Shown: positions 1 through 8,134, counted from the stretch's first letter. The stretch is DNA of 64,000 nt from Thiotrichales bacterium (GCA_016745035.1 JADGDE010000008.1:62001-126000); one strand, 5' to 3'. Numbers and translations: made by a program. The notes: generated by a model from the sequence alone, not told the origin.

Positions 1-65
1 GTCGCTAAATATTTCAAATCATCGGGATAAAGCGCTGGCATCAACTGAAAACGACGGTAAGTACA
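1..65. other. Left edge, no gene assignable
   Basis: Frame 1 reads a few codons ending in a TAA at 28-30, which could be the tail of an upstream plus-strand gene cut by the window edge. A GGTAAG stretch at 55-60 sits at ribosome-binding distance from the ATG at 66. Too little sequence is present to name anything. Confidence 0.3.
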
Positions 66-1847
66 ATGCCGATCAAAAAAGCCATCCATCTGCTATACGC
101 CCCGACAGATTATTGCAATATGCGTTGTCAATATTGCTATTTGGGCGATTTAACCGAGAAAAAACCGGATCATAAAGCGGTTTTGCATACCTTGGATTTT
201 ACCCTCAAGGCTTTGTTAGAACGCGGTTATTTACCTTTTAATTTATCTTTTCATGGCGGCGAGGTGACGACTTTGCCGAGTGCGACGCTAGATGCCTTGT
301 TTAGCATTGCCGCCAAGCATTACCAGCAGCACGGCGAGGCGATCAAAGCCCAAGGCTTCCAGCTCAATCCGCTGCATATCAAAACCAATTTACTCAATTT
401 TCAAAAACATGTGCCAGTGTTTCTCAAGCATCAGGTTTCTATCAGTGGCAGTGTCGATTTGCCTTTGGTCTTGCACGGGCGCTTGCGTCGAGATAAACGC
501 GGCAATAGCACCTTAGTGCGGATTCGGCGCAACCTTCAAGCATTGGCAAGCTATCCCTATCATAAAAAAATCTCCTGTGTGGTCACGCGGGCGCATTTAG
601 CCCACATAGACGGTTTTATTGCCGATATTCATTATTTACATGAGGAGCTGGGGCTGGACATGAGCCGCTTCAATATCATGTTTGGTTTTGATAGCCCCGA
701 TAGCCCAGCCAATGCCGAAACCCACATGCTCAGCGGCACGGAGCAAGTGGCATTTTATCAGCGCCTGAAAGCGGCTTTTGCCCACACGCCGTTGGCAAAT
801 GCTTTCAAAACCGATTGGTTTAAGGAATTTACCCCTGAATTTTGTTGTTCGGCAAGCAACTGCGGCAATAAATTCTTTTTGTTGCAATCCGATGGCGATG
901 TCTATGCTTGCCCGCGTGGTCAAGCCTCTAGTGCTTACCGTTATGGCAATGTCTTTAGCGATGCCATCGAGGAGATTATTGATCATGCTTGGCATGTGAT
1001 GGAGCGCAATGAAAACCGTTTGGACATCGATCCCGAATGTGCCGCCTGTGCTTATATGCCCTATTGCCATTTGGGTTGCCCTTATGTGCGCGAGAGCGCC
1101 AAGCTGACGAAAAGTTATACCTGTTTGTTACAAAAACAACTCTATCAAGACGACCCAGCGCGTTATCCGCCTTTAGCGCCTGAACGTATCGCTAGTTATA
1201 ACAAAGTTTTTTTCTTACGCAATAATTTAAAACAACTCGATACCCCGCACCGACAAAAACAAGCCTCGATTACGCCAGAATTGTATAGCGAGGAAAACCA
1301 TCTACGAGCGATTATTGCCCGCGATACAAACCTCCAAGCCCTGTATGCCGAGGATTTATTTTATCTACAAGTGGATGAACTTGAATATCCGCTGCATTCC
1401 GCTATTCTAAAAACAGAAAATGATCTGGAAGTCTTAAGCCCGCAAAATCGGGTGTATTTAAAAATGCGTGAGGATATTTTTAGCCTTGCCAGCACCGAGC
1501 TTGTGAATAATTATCTGCATATCATGGCGCTGCGCGATACCACCGTGGTCTATGGCGATGAGCAGCGCCATAAACAGGCACATTTATTTGATTATTCGCT
1601 GTATCAAGGCGCAGTGCTAGAACTCGCCCAGCAACAACAAGGGTATTATTGCCTAGAAATTAGCGCGATTTTGCAGCAACATGCGGCTTTATATCAAGAC
1701 GGTGTGCGTAATAATGTGTTTTTTACTACCAAAGCCTTGCGCGAATACCATTACAAAAAACATAAAAATAATGCCTTTTATCATCTACAGGCGATTAATT
1801 TACCGTTTCAAAATATCGAATTTTTATGGCAGGGGGCAGCAATATGA
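66..1847 (+). CDS. Radical SAM/SPASM domain protein, probable peptide or protein maturase
   Basis: The N-terminus carries the radical SAM cluster motif CNMRCQYC (C17, C21, C24), expected to bind a 4Fe-4S cluster and cleave S-adenosylmethionine. Around residues 260-340 there are further cysteines in SPASM-like arrangement (FCCSASNCGNKF, YACPRG, CAACAYMPYCHLGC), typical of enzymes that modify peptides or proteins, such as sulfatase maturases and RiPP cyclophane synthases. About 220 residues follow the SPASM region and match nothing I recognise, so the 593-residue protein is longer than most of its class. Its stop overlaps the start of the next gene (ATGA at 1844), which makes translational coupling and a joint role likely. 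The substrate is not known; the neighbouring poly-Asn protein is the obvious candidate. The family call is firm, the substrate is inference. Confidence 0.85.
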   Translation: MPIKKAIHLLYAPTDYCNMRCQYCYLGDLTEKKPDHKAVLHTLDFTLKALLERGYLPFNLSFHGGEVTTLPSATLDALFSIAAKHYQQHGEAIKAQGFQLNPLHIKTNLLNFQKHVPVFLKHQVSISGSVDLPLVLHGRLRRDKRGNSTLVRIRRNLQALASYPYHKKISCVVTRAHLAHIDGFIADIHYLHEELGLDMSRFNIMFGFDSPDSPANAETHMLSGTEQVAFYQRLKAAFAHTPLANAFKTDWFKEFTPEFCCSASNCGNKFFLLQSDGDVYACPRGQASSAYRYGNVFSDAIEEIIDHAWHVMERNENRLDIDPECAACAYMPYCHLGCPYVRESAKLTKSYTCLLQKQLYQDDPARYPPLAPERIASYNKVFFLRNNLKQLDTPHRQKQASITPELYSEENHLRAIIARDTNLQALYAEDLFYLQVDELEYPLHSAILKTENDLEVLSPQNRVYLKMREDIFSLASTELVNNYLHIMALRDTTVVYGDEQRHKQAHLFDYSLYQGAVLELAQQQQGYYCLEISAILQQHAALYQDGVRNNVFFTTKALREYHYKKHKNNAFYHLQAINLPFQNIEFLWQGAAI

Positions 1848-2251
1848 ACATCAAGCCAGTCGTCGTCTTAGATAGCAAAATCAATCACTCTAAACTACAG
1901 GTATTTTTACAACAAACGGGAATTAAAAAACGCCTAGATGCCAAACTGGCGATTGAAAAGCATTTGCAAACCCAAGCAGAGGCGTATCCCTATGTGCTGT
2001 TTCGGCATCATGCTTTATATTTTTTTAATCACAGCGGCTTACTGAGCGTCGAGAATTTTCGCGGGCAAACGCTACAACTGTATTTACGTTTTGATGGGCA
2101 ACGCATCACCCGTTTGGATCCTGAATATTATCTTGGACTTACGCCCAAAGGCGTGGCAGAGATGGAAGGGATGGAAGATCTGTTTGAGACGGGCAGCAGC
2201 AATAATAATAACAACAACAATAATAACAATAACGGCAATAATAATGGATAA
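1844..2251 (+). CDS. Small protein with C-terminal poly-Asn tail, candidate radical SAM substrate or partner
   Basis: I do not recognise a family. The start at 1844 is preferred over one at 1826 because AGGGGG lies just upstream and the ATG overlaps the stop of the radical SAM gene. The 135-residue product has a compact N-terminal part of about 115 residues (no signal peptide, no membrane segment, several aromatic residues such as YPYVLF and LYFFNH). It ends in a tail of 14 asparagines with two glycines after GSS. The tail is encoded by AAT/AAC triplets. Sitting directly after a SPASM enzyme, it could be a precursor modified in the tail or in the aromatic core, or a recognition subunit. It may also be a structural protein with a disordered end. 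Function remains inference. Confidence 0.6.
   Translation: MNIKPVVVLDSKINHSKLQVFLQQTGIKKRLDAKLAIEKHLQTQAEAYPYVLFRHHALYFFNHSGLLSVENFRGQTLQLYLRFDGQRITRLDPEYYLGLTPKGVAEMEGMEDLFETGSSNNNNNNNNNNNGNNNG
2201..2245 (+). repeat. AAY triplet microsatellite coding for poly-Asn
   Basis: An almost pure run of AAT and AAC triplets, broken by two GGC/GGA codons near its end, encodes the asparagine tail. The ATG of the next gene (2244) lies at the end of the tract. Triplet slippage here would change tail length without a frameshift. Confidence 0.85.
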
Positions 2252-3128
2252 AGCCAAACCCCCTTCAAAATGGTCGGCACTTATTTTCATCGCTCTATTG
2301 CAAGCGGCTTCTTTGCTGGCGTACGGTTTTTTGCGCAGCGATGGGGTGTTGCCGAGTATGGAAGAAGCGACGGTGTTTCGATATGGTTTTGGTTTGTTAG
2401 CGCTGATTTTATTAATCAATGCACTGGTACGTTATCGGCGTGGAAAACAACAAAAACAGCGGCAAAAACATACCCGCAAAGCCCTGCGCTTTAGCCCTCA
2501 ACATGTCGATAATTATGTATTTTTTGTCGGTCGCTTAGTTGATAAAAGCCCTACTCATTTGCCCTTAAGTGGGCAAGCATGTTTGTTTTACAGTGCTTTT
2601 GTGCTGGCACTATGGCAAAGCAAACGAAAAAAGCCCAATAAAGGCATGGAAAAACATCGAAAAGTAATTTGGCGAGCGCTCTCTAGCCCGGAGCTGTGTT
2701 TAGAAGTCGATGAAAACCGTGTTTATATTGACGTAGCTGCCTTTGAAAGTCATCAGGGTTTTTTGGATTTACATGATTATAATCAGCCGCTGAACCAATG
2801 CCCCCAAATTGCCACCAGCGCAGATAAAGCTAAATATAAACGCTATGAAATTGTTGAGCGTTTTTGTCGCTTGTCAGATGAATATATGGTCGCTCAAGGT
2901 AAATTAGTCCGCCAAGCTGATGGGCGCTTGTTTCTTCATGCCAGTGGTTTATTCGCTTATCCGAGTTTTGTCGGTGTCTGTGCTCAGGGGCAGGAACTTG
3001 ATTTAGTGGATACTGTGGCCGAGCAAGCTGGGCAAATGCAAAAACACCAGCGTTTTATGTTTTGGTGGTTAGGGCTAAATGGCTTAGGGATGCTGGCTTG
3101 GTGGTGGGGGGGGATAGCCCTATTGTGA
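2244..3128 (+). CDS. GIDE-like membrane protein with two terminal membrane segments
   Basis: The ATG at 2244 overlaps the upstream stop (ATGGATAA), so the three genes form one coupled operon. The 294-residue protein has a pair of hydrophobic segments near the N-terminus (about residues 10-27 and 42-59), a soluble middle of about 200 residues and a final hydrophobic segment (about 272-292). The middle contains VGRLVDKSPTHLPLSGQACLFYSA and later VAQGKLVRQADGRLFL (each quoted in part). This resembles the bacterial GIDE/MUL1-type domain layout, in which a beta-rich domain sits between membrane helices. No RING finger is visible. A role in membrane handling of the modified neighbour is possible but unproven. 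Confidence 0.55.
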   Translation: MDKAKPPSKWSALIFIALLQAASLLAYGFLRSDGVLPSMEEATVFRYGFGLLALILLINALVRYRRGKQQKQRQKHTRKALRFSPQHVDNYVFFVGRLVDKSPTHLPLSGQACLFYSAFVLALWQSKRKKPNKGMEKHRKVIWRALSSPELCLEVDENRVYIDVAAFESHQGFLDLHDYNQPLNQCPQIATSADKAKYKRYEIVERFCRLSDEYMVAQGKLVRQADGRLFLHASGLFAYPSFVGVCAQGQELDLVDTVAEQAGQMQKHQRFMFWWLGLNGLGMLAWWWGGIALL

Positions 3129-3162
3129 TAAAAACAGGCTTAGGGCTACATTTATTTTATAA

Positions 3163-4263
3163 CTAAAATTGCAGTTTAATCGCCAGTCGCAACAAATCAA
3201 ATGCTAATGGATTCGGCGTATCTCGGCGGCTGCGATAGCTTTGCCAGCCCAGTTCTATTTTTGCCTTGTCGCTGAGGCGTTTATTGACACTCAAGCCCCA
3301 TGTCTGGGCGCTAAAGTCCGCTAGGCGATAATCGCTGCTGTGATAACTGCCGATGCTGTCTTGATTAAAATAGACTTGATAGAAATCGGCGGAGTTTTGC
3401 TTGTAATAGCGAAATTCTGGGATCAGCATCCAGCCTTTGGCTAGCGGATAGTGATATTTGGCGCTGAGCGTATGGGCTTTAATATCCCAGTTATCTTGAT
3501 AATAGCGGTAGCCTAAGTGTAAAGCGCTGTCATTGCTTTTAAATTGCCGCGCATACAACAGACTTAAGGTGCTTTGATAGCGACTCTCGGGGCGCAAATC
3601 CACATCTAAGCCTTTGCCTTCAATATAGACTTTTTTATAGGGATCAGATAATACCCCGCGATGTTGCCCATAGCCTAAATTGGCTTGGATAAAGCTTTGC
3701 GGGCTGAGTAATTGGGTCACGCCTAAGTGATAGCTAAGGCTGCGCTTTTTATCTGTCAGTGGCTGGTCAGCGATGCCGTGTTTGTCCAATGACAAACCCA
3801 CGCCGACATCGACTTGGGTGTTTTTTTGGTTCAAATAGCGACTTAAGCCCAAGCTATAAAAATTGGATTTGTAATCATTTTCTACCGAGCGCCCTAAGCC
3901 GACTTTTAGCAGATTTTTCGCCATTTTATAGCTCGCGCCGAAGCTCACCACATCGCGCTTTTCGTGAATCGATGCACCACTGAGAATTTGCTGGGTTTGT
4001 CCTTCTACGGGCATATTAAACATCGGCGATGCCCCCGAGAGCGTATCCCGGGTTAAATCCAGATTTAAATTCAACTTATCACTGGGCTGCAAGCTGGCGC
4101 GGACTTGATGGGTGCGCGCCTGCATTCGCTCATCGGCTTCGTCATAATAGGAAAATTGATATTCAACTTGGGCATCTTCGAGCATATCCGGCGCAGCTTG
4201 CGCCAAGGCAGGCAAGGCTAAGGCGGCGCTGGTGAGACAGCTTAAACTGGTTTCTTTAGACAT
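3163..4263 (-). CDS. DUF3570-type outer-membrane beta-barrel protein
   Basis: The 366-residue product starts with a signal peptide (ALALPALAQAA) and then shows alternating polar/hydrophobic strands ending in the barrel-closing RLAIKLQF with terminal Phe, the usual signal of an outer-membrane barrel. The sequence style and the gene order (TlpA-like thioredoxin, DUF4266 lipoprotein, then this gene) match DUF3570 proteins. It follows the DUF4266 gene by 9 bases and is surely in the same transcript. The role of this widespread trio is not established; secretion, or assembly of a redox or metal-handling surface protein, has to be treated as inference. Confidence 0.75.
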   Translation of the reverse strand: MSKETSLSCLTSAALALPALAQAAPDMLEDAQVEYQFSYYDEADERMQARTHQVRASLQPSDKLNLNLDLTRDTLSGASPMFNMPVEGQTQQILSGASIHEKRDVVSFGASYKMAKNLLKVGLGRSVENDYKSNFYSLGLSRYLNQKNTQVDVGVGLSLDKHGIADQPLTDKKRSLSYHLGVTQLLSPQSFIQANLGYGQHRGVLSDPYKKVYIEGKGLDVDLRPESRYQSTLSLLYARQFKSNDSALHLGYRYYQDNWDIKAHTLSAKYHYPLAKGWMLIPEFRYYKQNSADFYQVYFNQDSIGSYHSSDYRLADFSAQTWGLSVNKRLSDKAKIELGWQSYRSRRDTPNPLAFDLLRLAIKLQF

Positions 4264-4272
4264 GGATTTTCT

Positions 4273-4494
4273 CTAATTGCAGCCACAACCACCAGCGGCG
4301 ACACCATAGCCACCGGATGCTGCTTCTTTACTAAAATAGACATGGTCATCCAAACTGCTTTGCAAGGAGCCTTGATATAGCTGCATTTGCTCACTGGCTA
4401 AGCTGCCGCGTTGCCAAGGTTTGACCGGCTGACAGGCCGCCAGCAAGCTCAGGCAGAAAAAAAACCAAAAATAACGCATGATAGTGGCTAACAT
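4273..4494 (-). CDS. DUF4266 small lipoprotein ending in GCGCN
   Basis: A 73-residue protein with a lipobox (LLAACQ), the block VKPWQRGSLA, the block HVYFSKEAASGG and a glycine-rich terminus ending CGCN. These are the hallmarks of DUF4266. The start at 4494 is chosen because AGGAG lies 6 bases upstream, inside the end of the thioredoxin gene, implying translational coupling. The C-terminal Cys-Gly-Cys is a possible substrate of the neighbouring TlpA-like thioredoxin or a metal site. That link is inference from position. Confidence 0.8.
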   Translation of the reverse strand: MLATIMRYFWFFFCLSLLAACQPVKPWQRGSLASEQMQLYQGSLQSSLDDHVYFSKEAASGGYGVAAGGCGCN

Positions 4495-4497
4495 CCC

Positions 4498-4995
4498 TTA
4501 CTCCTGTAATAATTGTTCGATTTTGGCACGTAAGGCGCTAACATCTTGGCGACGAAAACCGCTGTGAATATGGCGAATCTTGCCTTGTTTATCGACTAAA
4601 AATGCCGTCGGCATCCCAAGGATTTCAAATAATGCCGGGGTTTGCTTGGCTTTATCCCAAGCGGTGACAAAATCAACCGGATGCTGGCGTAAAAAAGCTT
4701 GCATGTCTTCGATTTTTTCATCGACATTGATCGCCACCACTTCAAAATCAGGATTGCCTAAGTCTGCGCGTAATTGGTTTAAAAGCGGAAAAGATTTGGC
4801 ACAAGGCGGACACCAAGAAGCCCAAAAATCTAAATAAACCACCTTGCCTTGAAAGTCTTTTAATTGCAAAGCGGGGTTAGCAGGGCTGGCACTGAGGCTA
4901 AAATGCGGCGCGGGTTGCCCTGCGGATAAGGCAAAGCTGAGCTGGCTGATGCCGAGTCCAAGAAGGAGTAATAAGGTTTTCATAAACGGTCTCAT
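4498..4995 (-). CDS. TlpA-like periplasmic thioredoxin
   Basis: The 165-residue protein has an N-terminal signal or anchor segment (LLLLLGLGISQLSFA) and a thioredoxin fold with the active site WCPPC, preceded by KVVYLDFWAS. The cis-proline region is GMPTAFL. Such proteins act as thiol-disulfide reductases in the periplasm. The start could also be the Met at 4983. It is first in the operon with the DUF4266 and DUF3570 genes, so its likely clients are the CGCN lipoprotein or, less directly, the nearby c-type cytochromes. A copy of a dispersed repeat abuts its start on the upstream side. Confidence 0.85.
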   Translation of the reverse strand: MRPFMKTLLLLLGLGISQLSFALSAGQPAPHFSLSASPANPALQLKDFQGKVVYLDFWASWCPPCAKSFPLLNQLRADLGNPDFEVVAINVDEKIEDMQAFLRQHPVDFVTAWDKAKQTPALFEILGMPTAFLVDKQGKIRHIHSGFRRQDVSALRAKIEQLLQE

Positions 4996-4997
4996 GT

Positions 4998-5109
4998 ATT
5001 AATACCCATCTTAGATTTTGCCGATCCAACTCGTTCCCAAGCTCTAGCTTGGGAATGCGTATTGCGTCGCTCCAGCGGCGCGTAAAATCGGAGCTGTTAA
5101 TTGGGTATA
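4998..5109. repeat. Dispersed repeat RP, copy 1
   Basis: The segment contains the palindrome TTCCCAAGCTCTAGCTTGGGAA followed by a conserved stretch through GCGGCGCGTAAAAT, bounded by ATACCCAT and TGGGTAT. The same sequence recurs inverted near 42308-42400 and in broken form at 35461-35640. It looks like a small non-coding mobile or structural repeat. The stretch 5115-5148 adds a short GCGGG...CCCGC hairpin. Confidence 0.75.
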
Positions 5110-5150
5110 AGGCTGTGTTTGAGCGGGACTAAAGCCCCGCCTCCTCGGTG

Positions 5151-5960
5151 TTATAAACCGCGAGCATCGCGGACAAATGTGCCAATGTCTTCTAGCTCTT
5201 TATCGCTTAAGAAATGCAAATAGCCCATGCCACCCTCATTATTATTAATCGCCCGGCGGGTTTCCTCGGCATACATGGCGCGGCCGATGCCAGAAAGTCC
5301 CATCGCAACGTCTTTACCGTGACAAGCTTGGCAATGCTCGACGTATAAAGCTTGCCCTTGTACTAAAGGATCACCTGCAATGCTAAACCCGCCTTCAAAG
5401 CCAGCCCCGGCATAACCCGAGGGTGACCAGACTTTCCATTGATAATTGCCCGCTGTCCATTCTGCTGGCGGGGTAAATTGGTGCAAATCCTCACCACAAG
5501 CAGCGGGGGCTTGTACCACCTCACCTGCGGCATTAAATACATCAACACAGTAATAACTGTCTTGCGCTCGGCAGCCCCATGAGAGCTTGTCCGTCCCAGA
5601 AGCGTAAGCCGCCGGACAAGAGGCTGATGCTGCCCCAACGGTGACAAAGCCCTCAAACCCTTCGCCGCCATAACCCGAAGCTGACCAAATTCGCCAACCA
5701 AACACAAACCCCTCGGGTAAATCGGGTGCGTTTAGGGTTTGGGTGACAAAAGTTTTAGGTGAGAATTGATACAGGTTTTCGCCACAAACCAAAGCACGTA
5801 ATGGCTCATAGACCACACCAGTGTGATCTAAAATATCCATGCAATAATAGCTATCCGTGCCGCGCTGTTGCCATTCGATGCGCTCATAAGTCGATTCATA
5901 CGCTTGTAGGGCAAAACTGCTGCATAAACCCAAACCCCAGACCATGTGTGATAATTTCAT
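5151..5960 (-). CDS. Periplasmic cytochrome c with two YYC repeats
   Basis: The 269-residue product has a signal peptide ending about ALQA. Two copies of an unnamed domain of about 90 residues follow. Each has DSYYC at its start, a second Cys in xCGExLxQF, and a closing WSxSGYxGxGFEG. The C-terminus is a mono-haem cytochrome c domain with CQACH and a distal Met in GGMGYL. A close paralogue lies at 8161-9135. The repeat ends recall carbohydrate-binding or Fn3-like modules, but I do not recognise the domain. It is probably a periplasmic electron carrier with a binding module. Its position beside the SHP/DHC genes suggests shared electron transfer. Confidence 0.75.
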   Translation of the reverse strand: MKLSHMVWGLGLCSSFALQAYESTYERIEWQQRGTDSYYCMDILDHTGVVYEPLRALVCGENLYQFSPKTFVTQTLNAPDLPEGFVFGWRIWSASGYGGEGFEGFVTVGAASASCPAAYASGTDKLSWGCRAQDSYYCVDVFNAAGEVVQAPAACGEDLHQFTPPAEWTAGNYQWKVWSPSGYAGAGFEGGFSIAGDPLVQGQALYVEHCQACHGKDVAMGLSGIGRAMYAEETRRAINNNEGGMGYLHFLSDKELEDIGTFVRDARGL

Positions 5961-5981
5961 CAGTAACTCCTCAGTTATATT

Positions 5982-6068
5982 ACGGATGTTACGTAAAGGC
6001 TAAATATCACTATGCAGGTGGAAAATTTCCCTGCTGTAGTAAAAATTAGCTTAGTAGCTAACATCCGT
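5982..6068. mobile_element. MITE-1 copy, 87 bp
   Basis: Inverted ends ACGGATGTTA and TAACATCCGT enclose an interior related to the other copies (AAAGGCTAAATA, CAGGTGGAAAAT). Both ends carry the same substitution relative to the family consensus ACTGATGTTACGCA. It lies between the DHC gene and the cytochrome c gene. Confidence 0.75.
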
Positions 6069-6174
6069 TATGTTGTAAAACTTGGAGCTAATCTAAACTT
6101 AAGACACGGTAAAATCATGCGGCAGATGGGCGAAAAGCGCATTTATAGGACAAATATCCCATCGTTTTAGCCGC

Positions 6175-6708
6175 TTAATCCTCCCACGCGCCAAAGCCTG
6201 GAATGTTAATTTGCTCTTCGTGATAATTCCCTTGCGTTGCTTGTTGGTGACAGGTCTCGCATTGGCTTAAAGATTTAACTTTGGGATTGTTTTTATACAT
6301 GCGCTGGGGCATTTCGTGATGCTCTTTGAGAAAATACGGCACTTTACTAATCCGCAAGGGGGTATCGTTGTTGGCGATGGAGCGTAAAAACTTTTGCGCT
6401 AGATAATCCCGACTTTTTTCAGCGGCATATTGTTGTAAATACCGCCCTAATTCGGCGGCGGTTTTGTCATCCACTTCGGCATTTTCACTAAAGTGTTTAT
6501 CTAAATTATCCATGATCACTTGCCATGAGCGTTGAGGCAGCAAAGCAGGCGGGTAGGCTAAATGACAGGCGCTGCATTCTTCTTCGTAAAGGGGGTTGCT
6601 GGCGCTATTGAGTTTATATTTGCCGGGATATTCATCAGCACTTAAAAAAGCCGCGCTAAAAAATAAGCCTAAGGCGAGTCCAGAGATAAGACGATAACGA
6701 TTAAACAT
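6175..6708 (-). CDS. Dihaem cytochrome c (DHC)
   Basis: From the ATG at 6708 (AGGAC 9 bases upstream) the product is about 177 residues with a signal peptide (LFFSAAFLSA). It has two haem motifs, CSACH and, near the C-terminus, CETCH. The block HLAYPPALLP after the first haem is typical of the DHC family (dihaem cytochrome c). In Rhodobacter-type systems DHC passes electrons to SHP. Here it directly follows the SHP gene by 11 bases. The C-terminal part of the cytochrome b fusion at 7061-8134 is clearly homologous (CSECHLAYPPSLLP), so this locus encodes two DHC domains. Confidence 0.88.
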   Translation of the reverse strand: MFNRYRLISGLALGLFFSAAFLSADEYPGKYKLNSASNPLYEEECSACHLAYPPALLPQRSWQVIMDNLDKHFSENAEVDDKTAAELGRYLQQYAAEKSRDYLAQKFLRSIANNDTPLRISKVPYFLKEHHEMPQRMYKNNPKVKSLSQCETCHQQATQGNYHEEQINIPGFGAWED

Positions 6709-6719
6709 GGTGTTTGTCC

Positions 6720-7043
6720 TTATTGGGTTTTGAGAAAGGCTAAAATATTGGCTTTTTCTTCGGGCGTACATAAGCGCCCCAGCGTCCATTTGCAGTTACG
6801 CTTAAACCATTTTTCGGTTTTTTTAGGTTTACTCAAGCGTTTAGGATTGACCGCAGGGGACATCGGCGCAATGGTTTTGCCAGTACGCAAATGCTTACCC
6901 GGCTGGCTTAAGTCTGTGCCGTGACAATCAACACAACTGCGCTGTTTATAATCACTGCTTTGCCAGAGTTGTTGTCCTAAGGTAGCATCGGCAGCCCATA
7001 GGCTTGGGCTGCTGAGTAAGGCGAGTATCAATATATTTCTCAT
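6720..7043 (-). CDS. SHP-type oxygen-binding cytochrome c (DUF1924)
   Basis: A 107-residue periplasmic protein with signal peptide (ending SLWAADA), the haem motif CVDCH (C37, C40, H41) and a C-terminal CKWTLGRLCTPEEKANILAF block with a second cysteine pair. That block is characteristic of sphaeroides haem protein. SHP is known to bind O2 or NO at a haem whose Asn ligand is displaced, and to take electrons from DHC. The gene lies between the cytochrome b-DHC fusion and the free DHC gene, the partner set known from other proteobacteria. The physiological electron acceptor is uncertain. Confidence 0.88.
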   Translation of the reverse strand: MRNILILALLSSPSLWAADATLGQQLWQSSDYKQRSCVDCHGTDLSQPGKHLRTGKTIAPMSPAVNPKRLSKPKKTEKWFKRNCKWTLGRLCTPEEKANILAFLKTQ

Positions 7044-7060
7044 CGTGTTTCTCCATGGGT

Positions 7061-8134
7061 TTAAGGGCTAGGCAAGTGCATAGCGCTGTCTTGAAACCAG
7101 CCTTGTTCGGCATCTGCATGACAGGCGGCGCAATTGGCTGGAGTCAAGACTTGTGGGTGTTGCCAAAAGGTTTTATCAATGTGTTGGTGCTGTTTACGCC
7201 AATAGGGGGTCTGGGTGATACGCAAAGGCATCGGCGCTAGGGTGGTTTTTTGAATATGCCAAGCGCTTTCGTTGTGTTGCTGTTCGGCGGCATTGGCGAA
7301 TAAAAATTGGCTTATTTCAGCAGCAATATCCGGCTCTAAATCCAAACTTTCTTCAAAATGCAATTCTGCTTGCATTAACTGTTGCCAAGCGGCGGCAGGC
7401 AATAAACTCGGGGGATAAGCTAAATGACATTCGCTACAATATTCTCGCCACAAGGCGTTGTCGGGTAAAGCGGCTACATTCGGTCTGTCGTAATAATGAA
7501 AGACAGCAACACCGAAACTAAAACCGATCAAGCCCAGTGCTATTGTTGAATGGGGTGCGACGTTTATCTGTGTCTTTGTTGTGGGTTTTTTGCCATGCCA
7601 CATGGCGGGAATAAGTGGTTTTTTTAAACCATAGGTCTCGAACAATACCGCGCTGATATGTAGCAGCAGCATCCATTGTAAAGCCTGAAAAAAAAGGGCG
7701 TGTAAGCGGTGAAACAATTCGCCGGTGCTAGCGCTGACATGACCATGGAGAAGCCCCCAACGCTCTTCACCGGCAAGCACGATTAAACCGCTGACACTGA
7801 CGCTCAATAACAAGCCCAGTAAAAGTAGAACTGCCCAACTGCCTAAGGGATTATGTCCGAGATACTCGGGTTGGTGCTTGGTGCGCAAATAAGCCCAAAC
7901 GGGTCGAAATTGTAGAGGGAAATGGACAAAGCGGGCATAATAACTGCCCCTAAATCCCCAATAAAACCGAAACAAAAGCAAACAAAACAACACATAACCA
8001 GCGCTAAGATGGATGTGTAAATAGCGCGAATCCCCAGCACTGAGATAAGCCGTGACGACACACAGCACACTTAGCCCATGGAAAAACCGTAAAGGTAAAT
8101 CCCAGACTAGGCTTTGTTTGCTTGTTTGCTTCAT
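7061..8134 (-). CDS. Cytochrome b561-type membrane protein fused to a dihaem cytochrome c
   Basis: Residues 1 to about 180 are a cytochrome b561-like membrane domain with four helices and conserved histidines (FFHGLS, HIHLSAGY, ELFHRLHA, LLHIS). A further hydrophobic helix at about 196-212 anchors a periplasmic C-terminal half with CSECH and CAACH and the DHC block HLAYPPSLLP. In most known loci cytochrome b, DHC and SHP are separate genes. Here the b and DHC parts are one 357-residue polypeptide with an extra free DHC downstream. The likely role is to move electrons from the quinone pool to periplasmic DHC and SHP. The order upstream to downstream is this gene, SHP, DHC. Confidence 0.85.
   Translation of the reverse strand: MKQTSKQSLVWDLPLRFFHGLSVLCVVTAYLSAGDSRYLHIHLSAGYVLFCLLLFRFYWGFRGSYYARFVHFPLQFRPVWAYLRTKHQPEYLGHNPLGSWAVLLLLGLLLSVSVSGLIVLAGEERWGLLHGHVSASTGELFHRLHALFFQALQWMLLLHISAVLFETYGLKKPLIPAMWHGKKPTTKTQINVAPHSTIALGLIGFSFGVAVFHYYDRPNVAALPDNALWREYCSECHLAYPPSLLPAAAWQQLMQAELHFEESLDLEPDIAAEISQFLFANAAEQQHNESAWHIQKTTLAPMPLRITQTPYWRKQHQHIDKTFWQHPQVLTPANCAACHADAEQGWFQDSAMHLPSP

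Noticed and set aside
636..1070. Long antisense frame inside the radical SAM gene
   Set aside because: It mirrors codon structure of the plus-strand gene, has no ribosome-binding site and matches no family.
2201..2245. Poly-Asn tract as a sequencing artefact
   Set aside because: Mixed AAT and AAC codons with interspersed Gly codons keep the frame and lead exactly into the coupled start of the next gene.
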